In this document: piece after piece, positions 37,703-50,185 of the stretch
Position numbering within the stretch: position 1 is the stretch's first letter
Layout of the letters: every line of letters begins with the position of its first letter
Source of the DNA: Drosophila persimilis
Taxonomy: Eukaryota; Arthropoda; Insecta; Diptera; Drosophilidae
Length of the DNA: 64,000 nucleotides
Reading direction: 5' to 3'
NCBI RefSeq assembly: GCF_003286085.1
Contig: NW_020825288.1
Location: 27,776,001-27,840,000 of the forward strand
Position numbers and translations under genes: made by a program
The notes under the pieces: model-generated
The model's input: only the letters and a program-made list of their open reading frames with translations
Told to the model about the DNA's origin: nothing
Databases searched by the model: none

Positions 37703-39811
37703 CTGCCACACGTGAGTGACTTTAAGCTGTGCCAGTCGCGACGTATGGCGTTGGTAATGATGGTTTTGGCCAATGTTCAGCGTGGCTTATATATGTATAT
37801 GGTCGCTCCCCGAGAGCATTGATATCCATCCTCCATCCTTCCTGTGTACGCAGTGCACTCTCTTTTCTACTTTTTATGTGTAGCTCTGCCACTTTTCACG
37901 TTTTCCCTCGTTTTCTCTTTTAGTTTTTTCTCCTTTTTTATGGGGCACATGACTCAATTATGTTGGATTGACATTTCGCAAAGGTTTTTCATCAATCAAG
38001 TGTGCTTTTTATACAGCACTCCGCTGCCGCTGCTGCTGTGGCTGCTGCTTCCATTGCTGCTTGTTTTTGTTGCAACGCGGCGTATACGTAATGGCTAACA
38101 GCAATTGCTAACATTGCACTTGCAATTTATCGTTTCGTGTATGCGTCTGAATGACCTGAGGAAATAATTCTACCATTCCATTTGGCTATATTTATGTACT
38201 CTTTCGCTTTGGATTTAATTTCGATTGCATCCTTTGCCCAAGCAATTTATATATTGCCAAGGTGATGTATGCTCTCTGCTGGGGCAACCTAAAGAAACTT
38301 TAACTGACTTTAAAATTGGCTTAAATATCTGTGTATATGTTTAAATATTTATGAAATTTCTCACGTAAACCATTAAATTTTCATAATTCATACAAATATT
38401 TGAACGCAAAATCCGAAGAACCAACCATCATCTTCGCTGACAACTCCACAATGACTTTTCTTCGCTTTCAACCCTAAAGGTTAAACCATAGACCCCCACC
38501 CCCACTCCCTCCCCCACCGCATAACTGGCAAGATATTGTTACCTAAACAAACAGAGTGAAAGGAAAAGGAAAACGGGAAAAACCGGAAGGGAAAATGCAA
38601 TCACCTGTAACACAAAACTGAATACACAAACAAAACGAAGGGGCGAAAGGAAATATTTATGCCAGACTTTGATGTTGCCAATTGAAGAAGCCATTGGGTT
38701 GAAAACTGAGGACTGAGTATTGAGGATGAGGGCCAAATTGGTGTAAGCGTTCCGTTTTAATGCCTTGATTATGCAACAATTGGGGAGAAAAATGTAAAAA
38801 TTAAATGGCAACTGAAGCGATATCTGTGTCTGTGTCTGTGCCTTTAGACGGTAAGAAAGAAGTTTCACCCCTCGATTCTCCACTTTCCCAATTCCGCTTT
38901 TTGTGTTGCTTATTTATGCACATTGCCTGGGCCGCTTTTTCTCTGCCGATTTTCTGTTTCACTTCACATTTTGGGGATTGGGGAAAAGAGTTAACTAAAG
39001 TTTATTGTGGCCCTCTTGTACTGGAAATCGAAATAAAAACTGGGTCTGGGTCTGGGAATGGGGTTGTGTCACTAGATGGCAATGCGAGTACTACTCCTAA
39101 GTTCCATCCTGTCATTTCCTTCTTTTGTTGAATAGTCTATGCCTTGTTCTAGTCGGGTCTTCGCTTGCAATGGGATTGAATGAATGAAAGGAAGTACATT
39201 TTACACAGAATATGCAAATAACGCTGACAACAATGACTGAAGGATGTGGACGGGGAGCGGACAGGAGCGGCCATGCCATTAGCATGGCCTGCACTGACAC
39301 ACAAAAAGCGGAAAATTTTTGGGCCAAAAATATTGGCCATTGTGTGTGGGAGTATAGTAACAAGATATCTAACCAGAATATATATATTATGCAGGCAGTG
39401 AAAATGGCGACAATTATGTTTATTGAGAGAGAAAAATGAAGCCAACCAAATAATCGACATCTTTTGTAAGAGTCATTTACTATTTATAGTATATAAATAT
39501 ATAGAGCTTACTATACTATAGTATGGAAAGGGTTTAATAGTTGCGGGACACCCCGAATATTCCCTTAAAATTTCTGTCACAATTCTAGGGAAAATTTCTT
39601 TGGGAAATTCAGATTTCTTTCGATATTTTTCGCTATTTTTGCATTGTTGTAATGCCATCAACTTTTTTCAACTGTCTAAAAATATTCTCCGCTTACACAA
39701 AGAAATCCAATTTAAAACCGTCCAATCCTCCATCCACGCAGCTAGTGTATCCAACTTAATCGCTTTTCAATTACTTAACCTTAACCACTTAATTTATTCA
39801 TTGTATTACAG

Positions 39812-39893
39812 GTGTCCAAGCTGGCAGCTCGCCCAATCAGCGTGCCAAATCCCGACGAGTCCACCGTTCGCGAGTCGGGGGCTAACAAAAAAG
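39812..39893 (+). other. Candidate internal exon, gene unknown
   Basis: The 82-nt block is preceded by ATTGTATTACAG and followed by AAAAAAG-GTAACA. In phase 0 it encodes 27 codons (VSKLAARPISVPNPDESTVR, then ESGANKK) plus one base. Codons are strongly of the fly coding type (CTG, GCC, CGC, ATC, GTG), unlike the AT-rich flanks. The entry phase matches the exit phase of the 1216-1319 island. I do not recognise the product. Confidence 0.35.
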
Positions 39894-40354
39894 GTAACAC
39901 AAAAACACATCTGCCAGATGGCTGGTGGAAACTCGCACCCCGCGGGCATCAGGAAGTAGCAACACCCTACCCTTCCGCCCAACACTTAGCGTTCGACATT
40001 CTCTCATTGTGTGAGAGGGCTACGTCATCGTTCGCTTCGACGCCATTAATCCACGTGAAATGAAAGGTGAGCGATTTATCCCAAATCCAATTTGTTATAA
40101 CAAAAAAAGAAACGAGGGAAAGACTGCGCGGGAGAGCTGTGTGAGAGATTGAGCTATGAGCCAAGCCCACTTTTAAAAAGAGTGTAGAGAGTGGCAGGCG
40201 GGAAAAAGCATTTTAAGGGTTTAACCAGCTTTCTCCTTGTCGGACCCCGGGATCACATGCCCACCTGCACCCACCACCTCCCATCTTCCCACCTTCCGCA
40301 CCTGTCAAATGTGTTGACGTTAAGTGCAGTTTTATTCCATTTATTTGCCAGGCT

Positions 40355-40362
40355 TATCGATA
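40355..40362. promoter_or_regulatory. DRE-type palindrome TATCGATA
   Basis: Exact 8-bp palindrome of the DNA-replication-related element (DREF/BEAF site) found in many fly housekeeping promoters. No supported transcript starts here, so it may be a boundary-factor site or chance. Confidence 0.3.
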
Positions 40363-40541
40363 GTAAGCGTCTAATGTGTCAGACTGCTCTTCAGCCTGGC
40401 ACCCCATTGATTTTGCATAACTCACTGAATGGCTTCCAATTATGCAGCTGCATTCTTCTTTCGGCTTCATATTCCATATTGGAAAGAAAAATCAATAAAA
40501 TTGCTAGGGACGGCAGAGCAGCCACTCATCAACAAAGGTCG

Positions 40542-40808
40542 TTAGTTTGATAAACCCTTGGGTCTTCCCATTTCCCCATCGCCCCGAAAAGAAAGTTGCA
40601 AAAGTGTCTCGAGTGCTTTAAACTTCTTCAAACTTCTCGCTGACGCTTCCGGCCGGGTGGGGCTCAAGTCGGGGCCCACGACAAGACGATGATGCTCTGT
40701 GCCATTTCCGCGTTTCTTGGTCGACTGATTCTCAAGTGGCCAGTCGCTGAAGTCTGGTGGCTGGTGGCTGAAGTCTGGAATTTCCTGCCCCGCCCCGGCC
40801 AGCCGCAT
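40542..40808 (-). other. Small open frame, 88 aa, uncertain
   Basis: From a true ATG the frame reads MRLAGAGQEIPDFSHQ and ends GRPKGLSN, hydrophilic throughout, with fly-like codons in its last 60 residues (for example VVGPDLSPTRPEASARSLKK). The frame stays open upstream of the ATG. No domain, promoter or poly(A) signal is evident. Confidence 0.2.
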
Positions 40809-42574
40809 TAGGCCAGGGCCAGGTGGAAGCTGCCACCTTGTTGAGTCGAGTGTACGGTTTTGTGTGCGCCAAAAATGGCCAAAAAGGTGAGAGGCAAGAA
40901 GCGGGCCGGTCGGTAGAAGGTACAGAGGTGCAGCCACATCTCGAGTGCGCACTCTTCGAACGTTCTTCGATAAACTTAATGGCCATTGAGAGAGGCCCTG
41001 GCCCAAGCTTTTACACTCCTACACTCCTCCAATCCTCTGCCTCTTTCCCTGCTTCGATGCCTCGCGAAGCCGTTAAATGATTATGAAAATTGTTGGCAGT
41101 ACCCTCCGCAATGACCTCAGGGGTAATGGCTTGGCCTGGTCTGCAGACCCAGCTTCGGATTCGGCTTTGGCAGCTGCCGCAGGTCACGCCCTAACAGTTT
41201 TCAAGAGTTTTCCTTTTGCGAGTCGGTTCAAGAAGTACTCGTACTCTCTCTTTGCGGAAAAAACGTTCATTGAAAATTGCAATCAAAGCGCTTATTTAAT
41301 TATATTTAACCATGGAATTTACATATTTATTGAAATAAATCAGGAAATTTATTAATGAATATATTACTAGTAGAATGAATGATTTGCATAATCACATCAC
41401 AAATCATTGATGAAGCAAAAAGAAAATAATTGAGTAAGTTTTTGGTTTAAACAAACTGAAGTTAATTCCAGACTTAATTTGGTTACATTTCAATAAAATT
41501 GACTGCAAGCATTACATAAGAATACAGAAACGACGACTATCAGTAAAACATTTTTATTGTCAAATTTTTCCATTAACTTTTTCTTCAAAAAGCTCTTTCC
41601 AATATTTTCCATATCCCAATCCCAAATAATATATAGTATTTCACAAAAGGAAAGAAAGAAACAATTTAAAATTCGTCAGTGTTTTTGGCTCTTCCTGTTG
41701 TTGTTCGTTACCAACAGTCATCAATTATGGCCAGGCCATGCCATGGATCGCGTAGGATAGGCCGTTCCGGCTCCCTGCGACCAGCACCGTCATTCCCCTC
41801 CCCATCCACGTACCATTTCACCATCAAAAGTGTCACTGGCGGAAGCGCCCAACTAACTAAACTATGCAAATTGGTTATTTTATGGCCGAAACCCTTTTGT
41901 TGTGTGTGGCACGGGGCACCGGGAGGATAACACGACAACGCGGCAGACAATGCTGCAACAAAAAAGAAAGACAGTCGAGGCAGTGGCATAGAATAGTATA
42001 ATACCGACAAAAAAAAAAAGGAAAGCAAGGACAACGGCCCAACTAATGGCACAATTTAACCAACTAGCTGGATGTTGGAATACTGGGGATCCTGGGATCC
42101 GGGGGATCCCTTGCTTGGTTCCGAATGCGGATATGTGAGAATTCAATGAAATGGAAACTAACAAAATCAAATTGATGGAGAAAAAAAAACGCAAGACAAA
42201 AAACAGAGCAAGAACAAGAATAAGCTTTAAAGGACACTCAGAAGCGCTGCCGACCTCGGATTCAGACTCGGACTCAGTGGAAAAGAAATCAGCGCAAATC
42301 AAACGAAGCAGCGCAGCAGGAAAAATTGGGCCGGCACCGGCAACGGCACTGGGCGCTGGTCTAAGGCAGAAAAATGTGGAAAAGCGGAAGCGCAACGACA
42401 AAAGGGCGGCTCCGGAGCAGGCAGCCTCCATCCTCCTCCTTTTCCACCCTGCATCCATAGAAACAACAAAAGATGCTGGGAATGGCCGAAGGAGCCATGA
42501 CATGGAACAATGCCTCTGACTCGGCCTCTCGCTCTGCCCTTGGGCCGGAGATGAGCGGTGGGTGGAGATTGAAC

Positions 42575-42597
42575 TGGCGTGGCGTGGCGTGGCGTGG
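42575..42597. repeat. TGGCG pentamer repeat
   Basis: Four to five tandem units. Confidence 0.85.
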
Positions 42598-45500
42598 GTG
42601 GAGCAGGCATTGGGGTGCATAACTCGTGCCCCTGCTTCCGTTCAATTTGAAGCCTGTTTGTTGCCCAAGTAGAAGAAAAGCCAAAGCGAAAAACAAAAGC
42701 GGAAACGAGCAGTTGGCGGCCGATTGGAACAATTGCAGCAAAGGCAGCAGCGGTAGCAGCGGCAGTGGCCGTGGCAGGAAATCAAGACGCAGCGGTGGCA
42801 AAAATTAAACAAACATGGCCGACAGCGGAAATGACCAACAGCGAGAGAGAGAGAGCACGGTGGTGGTGGAGCAACTTGGGCGATCCATTGTTTGAAGTTA
42901 TTATTGGTGCAGTCAATCGAGTCGAGACGAGTCCGGCTGCGGACCCAATCATCGGTCGGACTTGTTATTGCCATTCCCCCATAGGATATCGCCTGATTTT
43001 TGCCCTTTTTCCCCAAGACCAGGACCGGGACGGGGACTCTATATAATTTTTGCTCTCCACTTCTGTTTGTCTTTCCTTTTTCGCAGTTGGCATGTGAGCG
43101 TATAATTTGTGAAAATTATTTGCTCTGCTGTCGTCCTGCAAAAGGAGCCCGAGCCCCTTGATCGGACTGCCGTTGCTCGTCTCCGTGTTGCCCGGAAGGG
43201 CGGAAAATATTTTTTCATCATTGCATCGCCGGGACCAACCGGTCAGGGACGACGACAGGAAACGTTGCGGTCGCCGCCTCCAGCAAAAAGGGTTTAAATT
43301 TTAAATTAAGCTCCTTTATTGCTGGCTAAAAGGGGGAGAGCATCCAGGAGGAGCAGCCAGGGCCAATACCTCTTGCGGTGCGATGATTGTCAAGCCCTTT
43401 AATTGCCTCAAGTGACCCAAACGGAAAGAAGGAATGGACTTTAATTGGACCAGAGATGATTTTCCGATCAGTCCTTCAAGTGGACAGCCAGAAGAGGCTT
43501 CTGCTGGCTGCTAAGCCACTTGGAAAGCCCTGAAGAGGAATGGATACTAAATATTTGTCTGCCAGCTTTATATTTTAATCAAGTTTATGAAAATGAACGC
43601 CTCTGCCAAGACAAACTTCAGACAATTTCACGCCTCAACTTGAACTCTGGCCATTTGAAAGTCAGTGAGCCAACCACGAGAGCCAGGACTCTCCGTTACA
43701 GCCAATTCATTACAGAAAGTAGATGGGGGAATAGGGGATGTACTCTGGGTTGACAACATGCTTCCAGCCATTATGCCAAAGCGAAAAGAGCTAGGACTAC
43801 TGAATGGAAAAAAGGACGTCCCCCCCACAAAGCAACAAAGGGAATCGGGAATGAGTATCCGCGAAATGGTGTGAGAGGCGCTGATGGGGCGCTGATTTTA
43901 ATGCATGAAAGAAACGACAGCATGGCAAATAAGAGTTGGCGGTTACACTGCCTGAGGCCACTGCCACAACAGCAGCAGTGGCCATAATGAGAGCTGCCAC
44001 TGTCACATCGATGGCCGTGACCAAGCCAGAGGGAGGAAGGAGGAGGACTACTACCAAAAATTATCAACGAAAAATGTCGCCAAAGAGAGCCGCCGCCAAA
44101 GCATCTTGGGCCGTCTGGTCGGAAGTCTGGTAATTGGAAATGATGCTCGAGTCGCACTTAAGTTGCGGGCGAGGGATTAATGATGCTGCAGCCAGAGATT
44201 GTTGTCCAGCAGCAGCAGCAGAAGCAGCAGCAGGATGACGATAATGATGGTTGACTGCGACAACGTGTTGCCGCTAAATGAATTGAATGTGAGATGCCTT
44301 TTAGCTGAGATTAAGCAGAAGCAACAGAAATAGCAACAGCAACAGCAACGGCAACGGCGCCAATTCCAATGGCAACTAACTCACTCAGACAGAAGCAAAT
44401 TCAACTGTGGAATGCCAGAGTCAGAGCGCAGAGCCCAGAGCCCAGAGCCCTGAAGCATTCTAAGCCCTGAAATGGCATTTCATCTTTTTAATTGAATTTT
44501 AATTTGTTTAGAATGCGCTTAGAGGCATTGCACGCCAAGTGGCCAAGTGCTTCTGGCCAAGTCCGCAGTCCGGACACGCCCTCACTTAATTTACCATGCA
44601 ACCCATCAACACAGCCCGAGCACTACTTGCAGTTGTTGTCTGGCAGCTTTTCACAAATCGATTAAATTTAATTTGTTTTCCTTGCCGGCTTTCTCCGCTG
44701 CCAGTCATCGTCATCGTCTCTTTTTTGCACTTCCTCCGTACCGTACTTTCCTTTCCGTTCCGTTCCGTTTGGGGAAAGCTTAGTTTTTAGCAGTAATTTC
44801 ATAATGAGTTGACTTTATGCTGGCCAGGAGACCAGTAGACCAGGAGCAGGACCAGGACCAGACCGACTCCCAGGGCGCAAGCTCTGTCCTACTCCCAGTG
44901 CCAGATGCAGATGAAAATTTTCGCTCATTGCTGTTGGCAAATAAAACTGTTCACGCCAACATTAAGCAACTATGAAGTGTGGAAACTAACGAAGGGAAAA
45001 CTTCACGTCGGAAATAACAGGACGGATGGAAAATATATAATTTAAAAGTTTTCCAAAATTATTTAATTAAACTAAATTTTATTCCTCAATACCTGCTCCT
45101 GGCTTTTGCCCAACGAGCAGTGAAAGTCGCATATTGTCGTCCCATTTTGAGGGATTTATTTCGAGCATCGTCCCATGGCTGCAGGGGATTTTCCGCTTTC
45201 CTTTTCTGTTCTTTCCTTTTTTTTGTTGTTTGTTTCTTTTGTTTTTGGCCCATGGACAAGTTTTGTCGGTTGGCAGCATACTTACCTACAATTAAAATCC
45301 CTCGCAGTTGGAATGTAAAAATAATTATCAAGAAAAATACGAATACAACGTGAAATGCAAAAAGGAAGATTTTTTTCATTTTTGTTGTTGTTGCCAAAGA
45401 ATCTTATACAATAATAACAATAATATCCTCTTTTTTGGGAGTGAAATTAATTAAAAATGTTCCGCTGTTTATTCTCTGTTGCTTCTTTTCAGCTACATTT

Positions 45501-46707
45501 TCTGGGTGTAGAGAAAATATGTTTAGTACATAAAAAGAAAAGAAATAAAGCTTTATATTTGTTGGTGACTTGAATTTAAATGAAATTAAATTATAATACA
45601 AGTATACATACGCCCAACATTACCCAGTATATTTACACATTATCATAAACCTTTTCGGCCTGTAATTTAATTGTTTCTTTCACTCCCTTTTCGTTGGCAC
45701 AGTTGAGCATTTATTAACTGTCAAAACATGCCACGTCAGCCGGCAAATCAGACATCAAAATGCGCGTTTCTAGGAAAAACATTAAAGATAAATTTCACCT
45801 GCAGCTCTGAAGTGTGTGTGCCCCTTATGTGTGGAACGAAGGATCCCCTCCCGAAGGATGGCATGGACAAATAATTTTTTCATATGAGAAATTAAATGAA
45901 ACTTTTTCGCGCATACAAATGTGAAAATGTCTGGCATGTGTGAGAAAATGTCAAGAAACGAATGGAAAGAACGGCAAGCCTGGAAAAAGCAGCACAAAAT
46001 TTAAAAGCGAAATATTTAAGCGTGCAGCATGGCGTATGCGCAATTTTCAGTATCATTCTCTTTTTTTGTTTTTGCGATTCCCCGCCTGCGTTTGAGTGTG
46101 TGTCAGAGTGTGTGGGCTTCGCTTTAATGGCACAATTTCTCTGCTCAAGAGATAGAGAGAAAGTGAATCGCTGGCTGTCTTCTGCATGCAACTCGCGTAT
46201 TCGATGGGAAAATCTTGCGATAAAATGTTGGGCAAACTTTCCTCTTGCAATGAATACATTTGAGAGGACTAGTTGTATGTGCTGCTGCTGCTCATTTGCA
46301 TTTGGCCTTGTGGAAAATGTTTCTTGTCATTACCACACCCCCACGAACACAAAAGAGAGCCGAAAAAAACAAAGGGGGGGAGGAGATAGGATAAAGGCTG
46401 CAGCTGCAGCTTCTGCTGCATCCGCATCCGCAAAAATGTCAACAAATTGAATGTAATTCCTTTTAATTTCAAAGCAGTCTTAAAGTCCTTGCAGGACTCT
46501 ATCTCGCTGCCATTTTCTGCACTTTCTTTCTGCCTCCTTCTTCTTCCTTTCTCTCTCTCTCTCTCTGTGTGTAGCACGTGGCAAGCTGTCGTGAAGCAAA
46601 TTGCCCGAATGAAGTCGCTGCATGAAACGCGGCAACGCAGCCGCGTGCCATGAAATTAAGTTGCAAGCTGCAGGATTTGCTTTCAAGTTTCACAAAATTT
46701 TCCGTGC

Positions 46708-46729
46708 CACACACACACACACACACACA
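46708..46729. repeat. CA microsatellite
   Basis: Eleven CA units. Confidence 0.9.
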
Positions 46730-47738
46730 AAGAGGTACAAATACATACACAGTTGCACAAGGGACACACGCTAAGGTCCTTGGCTTCGCTTCGTGGATGC
46801 TAACACGCGTTTTTGCCGTTTCTTGTAGCTTCTTGGCTGCAGTCGGATAATGTCACGCTAATGCCACCAGCTTTGTCCTGCTTAATGTTGCGTCTAGTTA
46901 TTGGATTTCGGCTGTACGCTCACTTTAAGGTTCTAGGTGGAGGGAAATTGATCAATAGTCGTTTGAAATGGAGTCGAAATCGCGGCATATGCTAAAAATA
47001 TACTCGATAGTTTTTGAAAGATGGAATCAGTGGTGGCTTTGTAATAATTTGTCGAGCATTTGCTTTAACACTTACCCATTTCCTGGGCTCTGCCTTCTAG
47101 TGCACACAAAATATTTGTTTTAGTAATTTTTGGGTAAAGAGCACAAAAACATATCAAGGTAAGAACTGTAGAAATAATTTCTATACTCAACTCTAAATAT
47201 CATTTTTTTGCATGTTTAATACAACCAGTAAGCTTGTATTTGATCTGATCTAGAACAGCCATACTGTCATGTGTCTGATGGAGGCAGTGAAACACCCGTT
47301 GGATCCGCAAGAAAAAGCGGTTTCCTCAATAGCGAGAGGATTTCTTATTCTGTGATTCAATTGCCAACTGATACAAATTTTCCAACTGATATTTTTTAAT
47401 CAAGGAAAAATTGCGGTGCATGCCCTTAGAATGCCTTTGTCCCCCTCTCATTTTTAAAATGGAATACCAATTGAAGCAAAAGGAACTTGATGACGATTTG
47501 ACAGAAGTATATTGGAAATATCTTTATCTGCGTTACGCTTAATTTTGCAGAAAATTAAATCCAATCTCATACTTTTTATTACGCACATTCAGCAATAATA
47601 TCAGCAATTTTCGCCATTCCTTTCAGGACACTTTTCTTGTCAACCGCACAATTTGCGTGTGTGTCCAGGATAAACGTATATATTGCTGATATGATAAATG
47701 TGTATAAATTATGCACATGCAGACAGAGTATGAAACCC

Positions 47739-47746
47739 TATAAAAG
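47739..47746 (+). promoter_or_regulatory. TATA box of the ionotropic receptor gene
   Basis: CCCTATAAAAGCG lies 105-112 nt upstream of the ATG, placing transcription start near 47770 and giving a leader of about 80 nt. Confidence 0.65.
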
Positions 47747-47850
47747 CGCCGGAGGCGAAAGCCCGTCGCCACACACACAAAGCCAACACAATCCGCCGAG
47801 TGAACGAAGCGAAACTGAGCTTTGAGTCAAAGTGAAAGTGGCCATATAAA

Positions 47851-50051
47851 ATGATTAAGTTGCAAGTGAAAGTTATTTCATGGGTTTTTATAATTTTAAC
47901 AGGATTTTTATGCACGCCACAAATTGAAAGCATAAATACCAATTTCCTTGAGCTGGCAGCCTTCGAGGACTTTCTGCGGTCGCAGCACTTGCAGCAGTCG
48001 CTCGTAGTCCGTATCAAAGGACGAGATGGCGATGGCGACGAGGATGGCGACTGGAAAATTGAATGCCACCAGAAATTGTTGGCCAACTATCGTGTGCAAT
48101 TTTATCAGCCAGGAATTTCCCACAATTTCGACGATCTCATGTACTATGGGGCGCCGCGTACAGCGGTTCTGGTGCTAAAGTTCGAGCACCGTCTTGTCAA
48201 GCAGTGGGTCTATACAGTGGCCTCTAAGGCTGGATACTTCAACAATTCACTGGCATGGTTTATGCTTGGCACCAGTCGGGCAACCCAACTAGATGAGGCA
48301 CAAATTACAGAACATTTGGGGGGCTACAAGATGGGAATTGATGTGGATATCACTGTGGCCTTGAAGGCCAGAGATAAGTTGGGCAAATAATGAGGTAACT
48401 TTGTGGGAATGCTGGTCATATTTCCGATAACTTGCAGCACCTCGTGGCGGCTTTATGATGTGTACAGGATTGATCAGCAAGTGTCAAGTGCCCCCCTGAT
48501 TGTGGAGAGAAAGGGAGAGTGGTCTCCAGCGCAGGGATACAAGCTGATGGACACCTTCCGCAGGAGCTGGATAATTCGAAGGCGCAACTTTCGCAATGTC
48601 ACCCTGCGAGGCAGCACGGCGGTAGGCAAACTTATGGCACACCCTTTTGGGTAGCGGCTTCTCTCATCTCTCCTCCAAATGAACACAGGTAACGGAGAAA
48701 CCTTCGGGCTATGATGACATGGCGTACCTGGCCAACGATAAGCAGCTCCTGCAACTGGATCCCATGCAGCGAAAGACCTATCAATTGTTCAGACTCGTCG
48801 AGCGGATGTACAATCTCAGGTGGGAGTGGGTCAGAGCGGCCTCCAAAAAGTGCACCAGAGTACGCGCTAATAAGCCAACTTTTCAGCCTGGCCATAAGCT
48901 TCACGGACAACTGGGGCCAGCAGCTGGCCAACGGCAGATGGTCGGGTGTGATGGGTCAGATAACCAACGGGGAGGCCGACTTTGCCGTGTGTCCCATTCG
49001 CTTTGTACCCGAAAGGCAGCTCCATGTGCAGTATTCACCCGTTCTCCACACCCAGCCGTGAGCAGATACTTGTTATCCTTCGATTAGGCGGTGGTCCAAC
49101 TCAACCCTCTTTTCTTGCAGCATTCACTTTTTGTTCCGCCATCCGCGGCACAGTCACATTCGGAACATATTCTTTGAGCCACTTAGCTCTCAGGTGTGGT
49201 GGTGCGTCCTGGTCCTGATTACATTCAGCATCCTTCTGCTGGTGCTCCTCATCCGCCATGAGGCACTACAGAATGGAAATCTTGTGGAGACACGTGTGGC
49301 CTTTGTGTGGTTCACCATGCTGGAGACTTATCTGCAGCAGGGCCCGGCCACCGAGCTCTTCCGACTGATGTCCACCCGTTTGCTGATCAGCGCCAGCTGC
49401 ATCTTCAGCTTCATGTTGATGCAGTTCTATGGAGCCTTCATTGTGGGATCCCTGCTCTCGGACAGCCCCAGAAGCATTGTCAATCTGCAGGCGCTGTTCG
49501 AGAGCAACCTGGACATCGGCATGGAGAACATCTCGTATAACTTTGCGGTGTTTGGCAACACCAGTGGACAGCTCGTAAGAGATGTATACAGCAAGAAGAT
49601 CTGTCGATCTGGAGAGCACAATGTTATCACCTTGGAGCAGGGAGCCGAGCGGATTATAAAGGGTCGTTTTGCATTTCATGCGGCCATCGATCGTCTGTAC
49701 AGGCTGCTCCTGGAGATGCGGATGGAGGAGCACGAGTTCTGCGAACTCCAGGAAATAATGTTCAATCCCCCCTATGCGGCTGCCTCCGTGATGGCCAAAG
49801 GCTCACCCTGGCGCGAACATCTAGCCCATGCCATTCTCCACCTGAAGGCCACTGGCCTGATGCAGTACAACGACCGCTTGTGGTCGGTGCCCAAGCCGGA
49901 CTGCAGCCTCTTCAAGGCCTCCCAGGTGGAGGTGGATCTGGAGCACTTTGCCCCGGCTCTCTTCGCCCTAGTGCTGGCCATGATAGCCAGTGCATTGGTG
50001 TTTCTGCTGGAGCTGATGTTCTCCAGGCTGGCTCCCTTCCGTCCAAGTTAA
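47851..50051 (+). CDS. Divergent ionotropic receptor (IR), Ir75/Ir84a-like antennal type, 647 aa
   Basis: An ionotropic chemosensory receptor: a ligand-gated cation channel subunit of olfactory neurons that normally works with co-receptor IR8a or IR25a. Exons: 47851-48377, 48438-48621, 48689-48819, 48887-49057, 49121-50051; phases agree throughout. Residues 1-26 are a signal peptide. About 27-225 form the short N-terminal region. The S1 ligand lobe is about 225-337 and keeps an Arg at 324 (VPERQ) where glutamate receptors bind the ligand carboxylate, but the preceding Thr is absent. TM1 is about 362-382 (QVWWCVLVLITFSILLLVLL). The pore helix and M3 span about 400-450 (QFYGAFIVGSLL instead of the glutamate-receptor SYTANLAAF). 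S2 is about 451-615 and the last span about 617-637, with a short tail. No Q-rich co-receptor domain. The first donor is non-consensus (GTTGGG); reading through it meets a stop after four codons. The closest clade by features is the acid/aromatic-sensing IR75/31a/64a/84a group; which member is not certain. Confidence 0.92.
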
Positions 50052-50179
50052 GATGGGTGTGGGCCGCCAGGCGCAATGTCCATTTACGTAATCAGCTTGC
50101 AGAGCGCCCAGCTTGGTCCTGGCACGACTTTCGGCTACAAATTTGTGTCGCTTTTAATGTTTTCTGCATTTTTAATAAT

Positions 50180-50185
50180 AATAAA
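50180..50185 (+). terminator. Poly(A) signal AATAAA
   Basis: About 130 nt past the ionotropic receptor stop codon, in an AAT-rich run. Confidence 0.6.

Larger units (their letters stand above)
34206..41000. other. Mostly gene-free stretch with exon-like islands
   Basis: No complete gene is supported. Contents: GGGGAA repeat (35176-35202), a G-rich tract (36060-36124), a GAGAG/GCCAT cluster (36584-36722), a CA tract (37279-37320), exon-like islands at 37570-37702 (minus) and 39812-39893 (plus), small open frames at 35837-36142 and 40542-40808 (minus), and a DRE-type TATCGATA at 40355-40362. AT-rich DNA separates these. Confidence 0.5.
41000..47738. other. Gene-free stretch of about 6.7 kb
   Basis: No gene could be supported. 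Contents: three GGATCC sites in 23 bp (42087-42109), TGGCG repeat (42575-42597), CAG tracts (about 44206-44235 and 44333-44358), a 7-mer GAGCCCA unit (about 44428-44450), CT (about 46551-46567) and CA (46708-46729). The open frame 41880-42620 (246 codons, minus) is low-complexity and overlapped by similar frames, so it is rejected. Confidence 0.55.

Noticed and set aside
42151..42519. Plus-strand 122-codon Lys/Arg-rich frame
   Set aside because: The Lys run comes from an A-tract and the Ser-Asp run from a GACTCG-type repeat. No family, promoter or poly(A) support.
41880..42620. Minus-strand 246-codon frame
   Set aside because: It starts in TGGCG repeat DNA, contains runs of Phe/Leu/Ser from T-rich sequence, shows no domain, and overlaps other long frames on both strands. 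It looks like low-complexity DNA free of stops.
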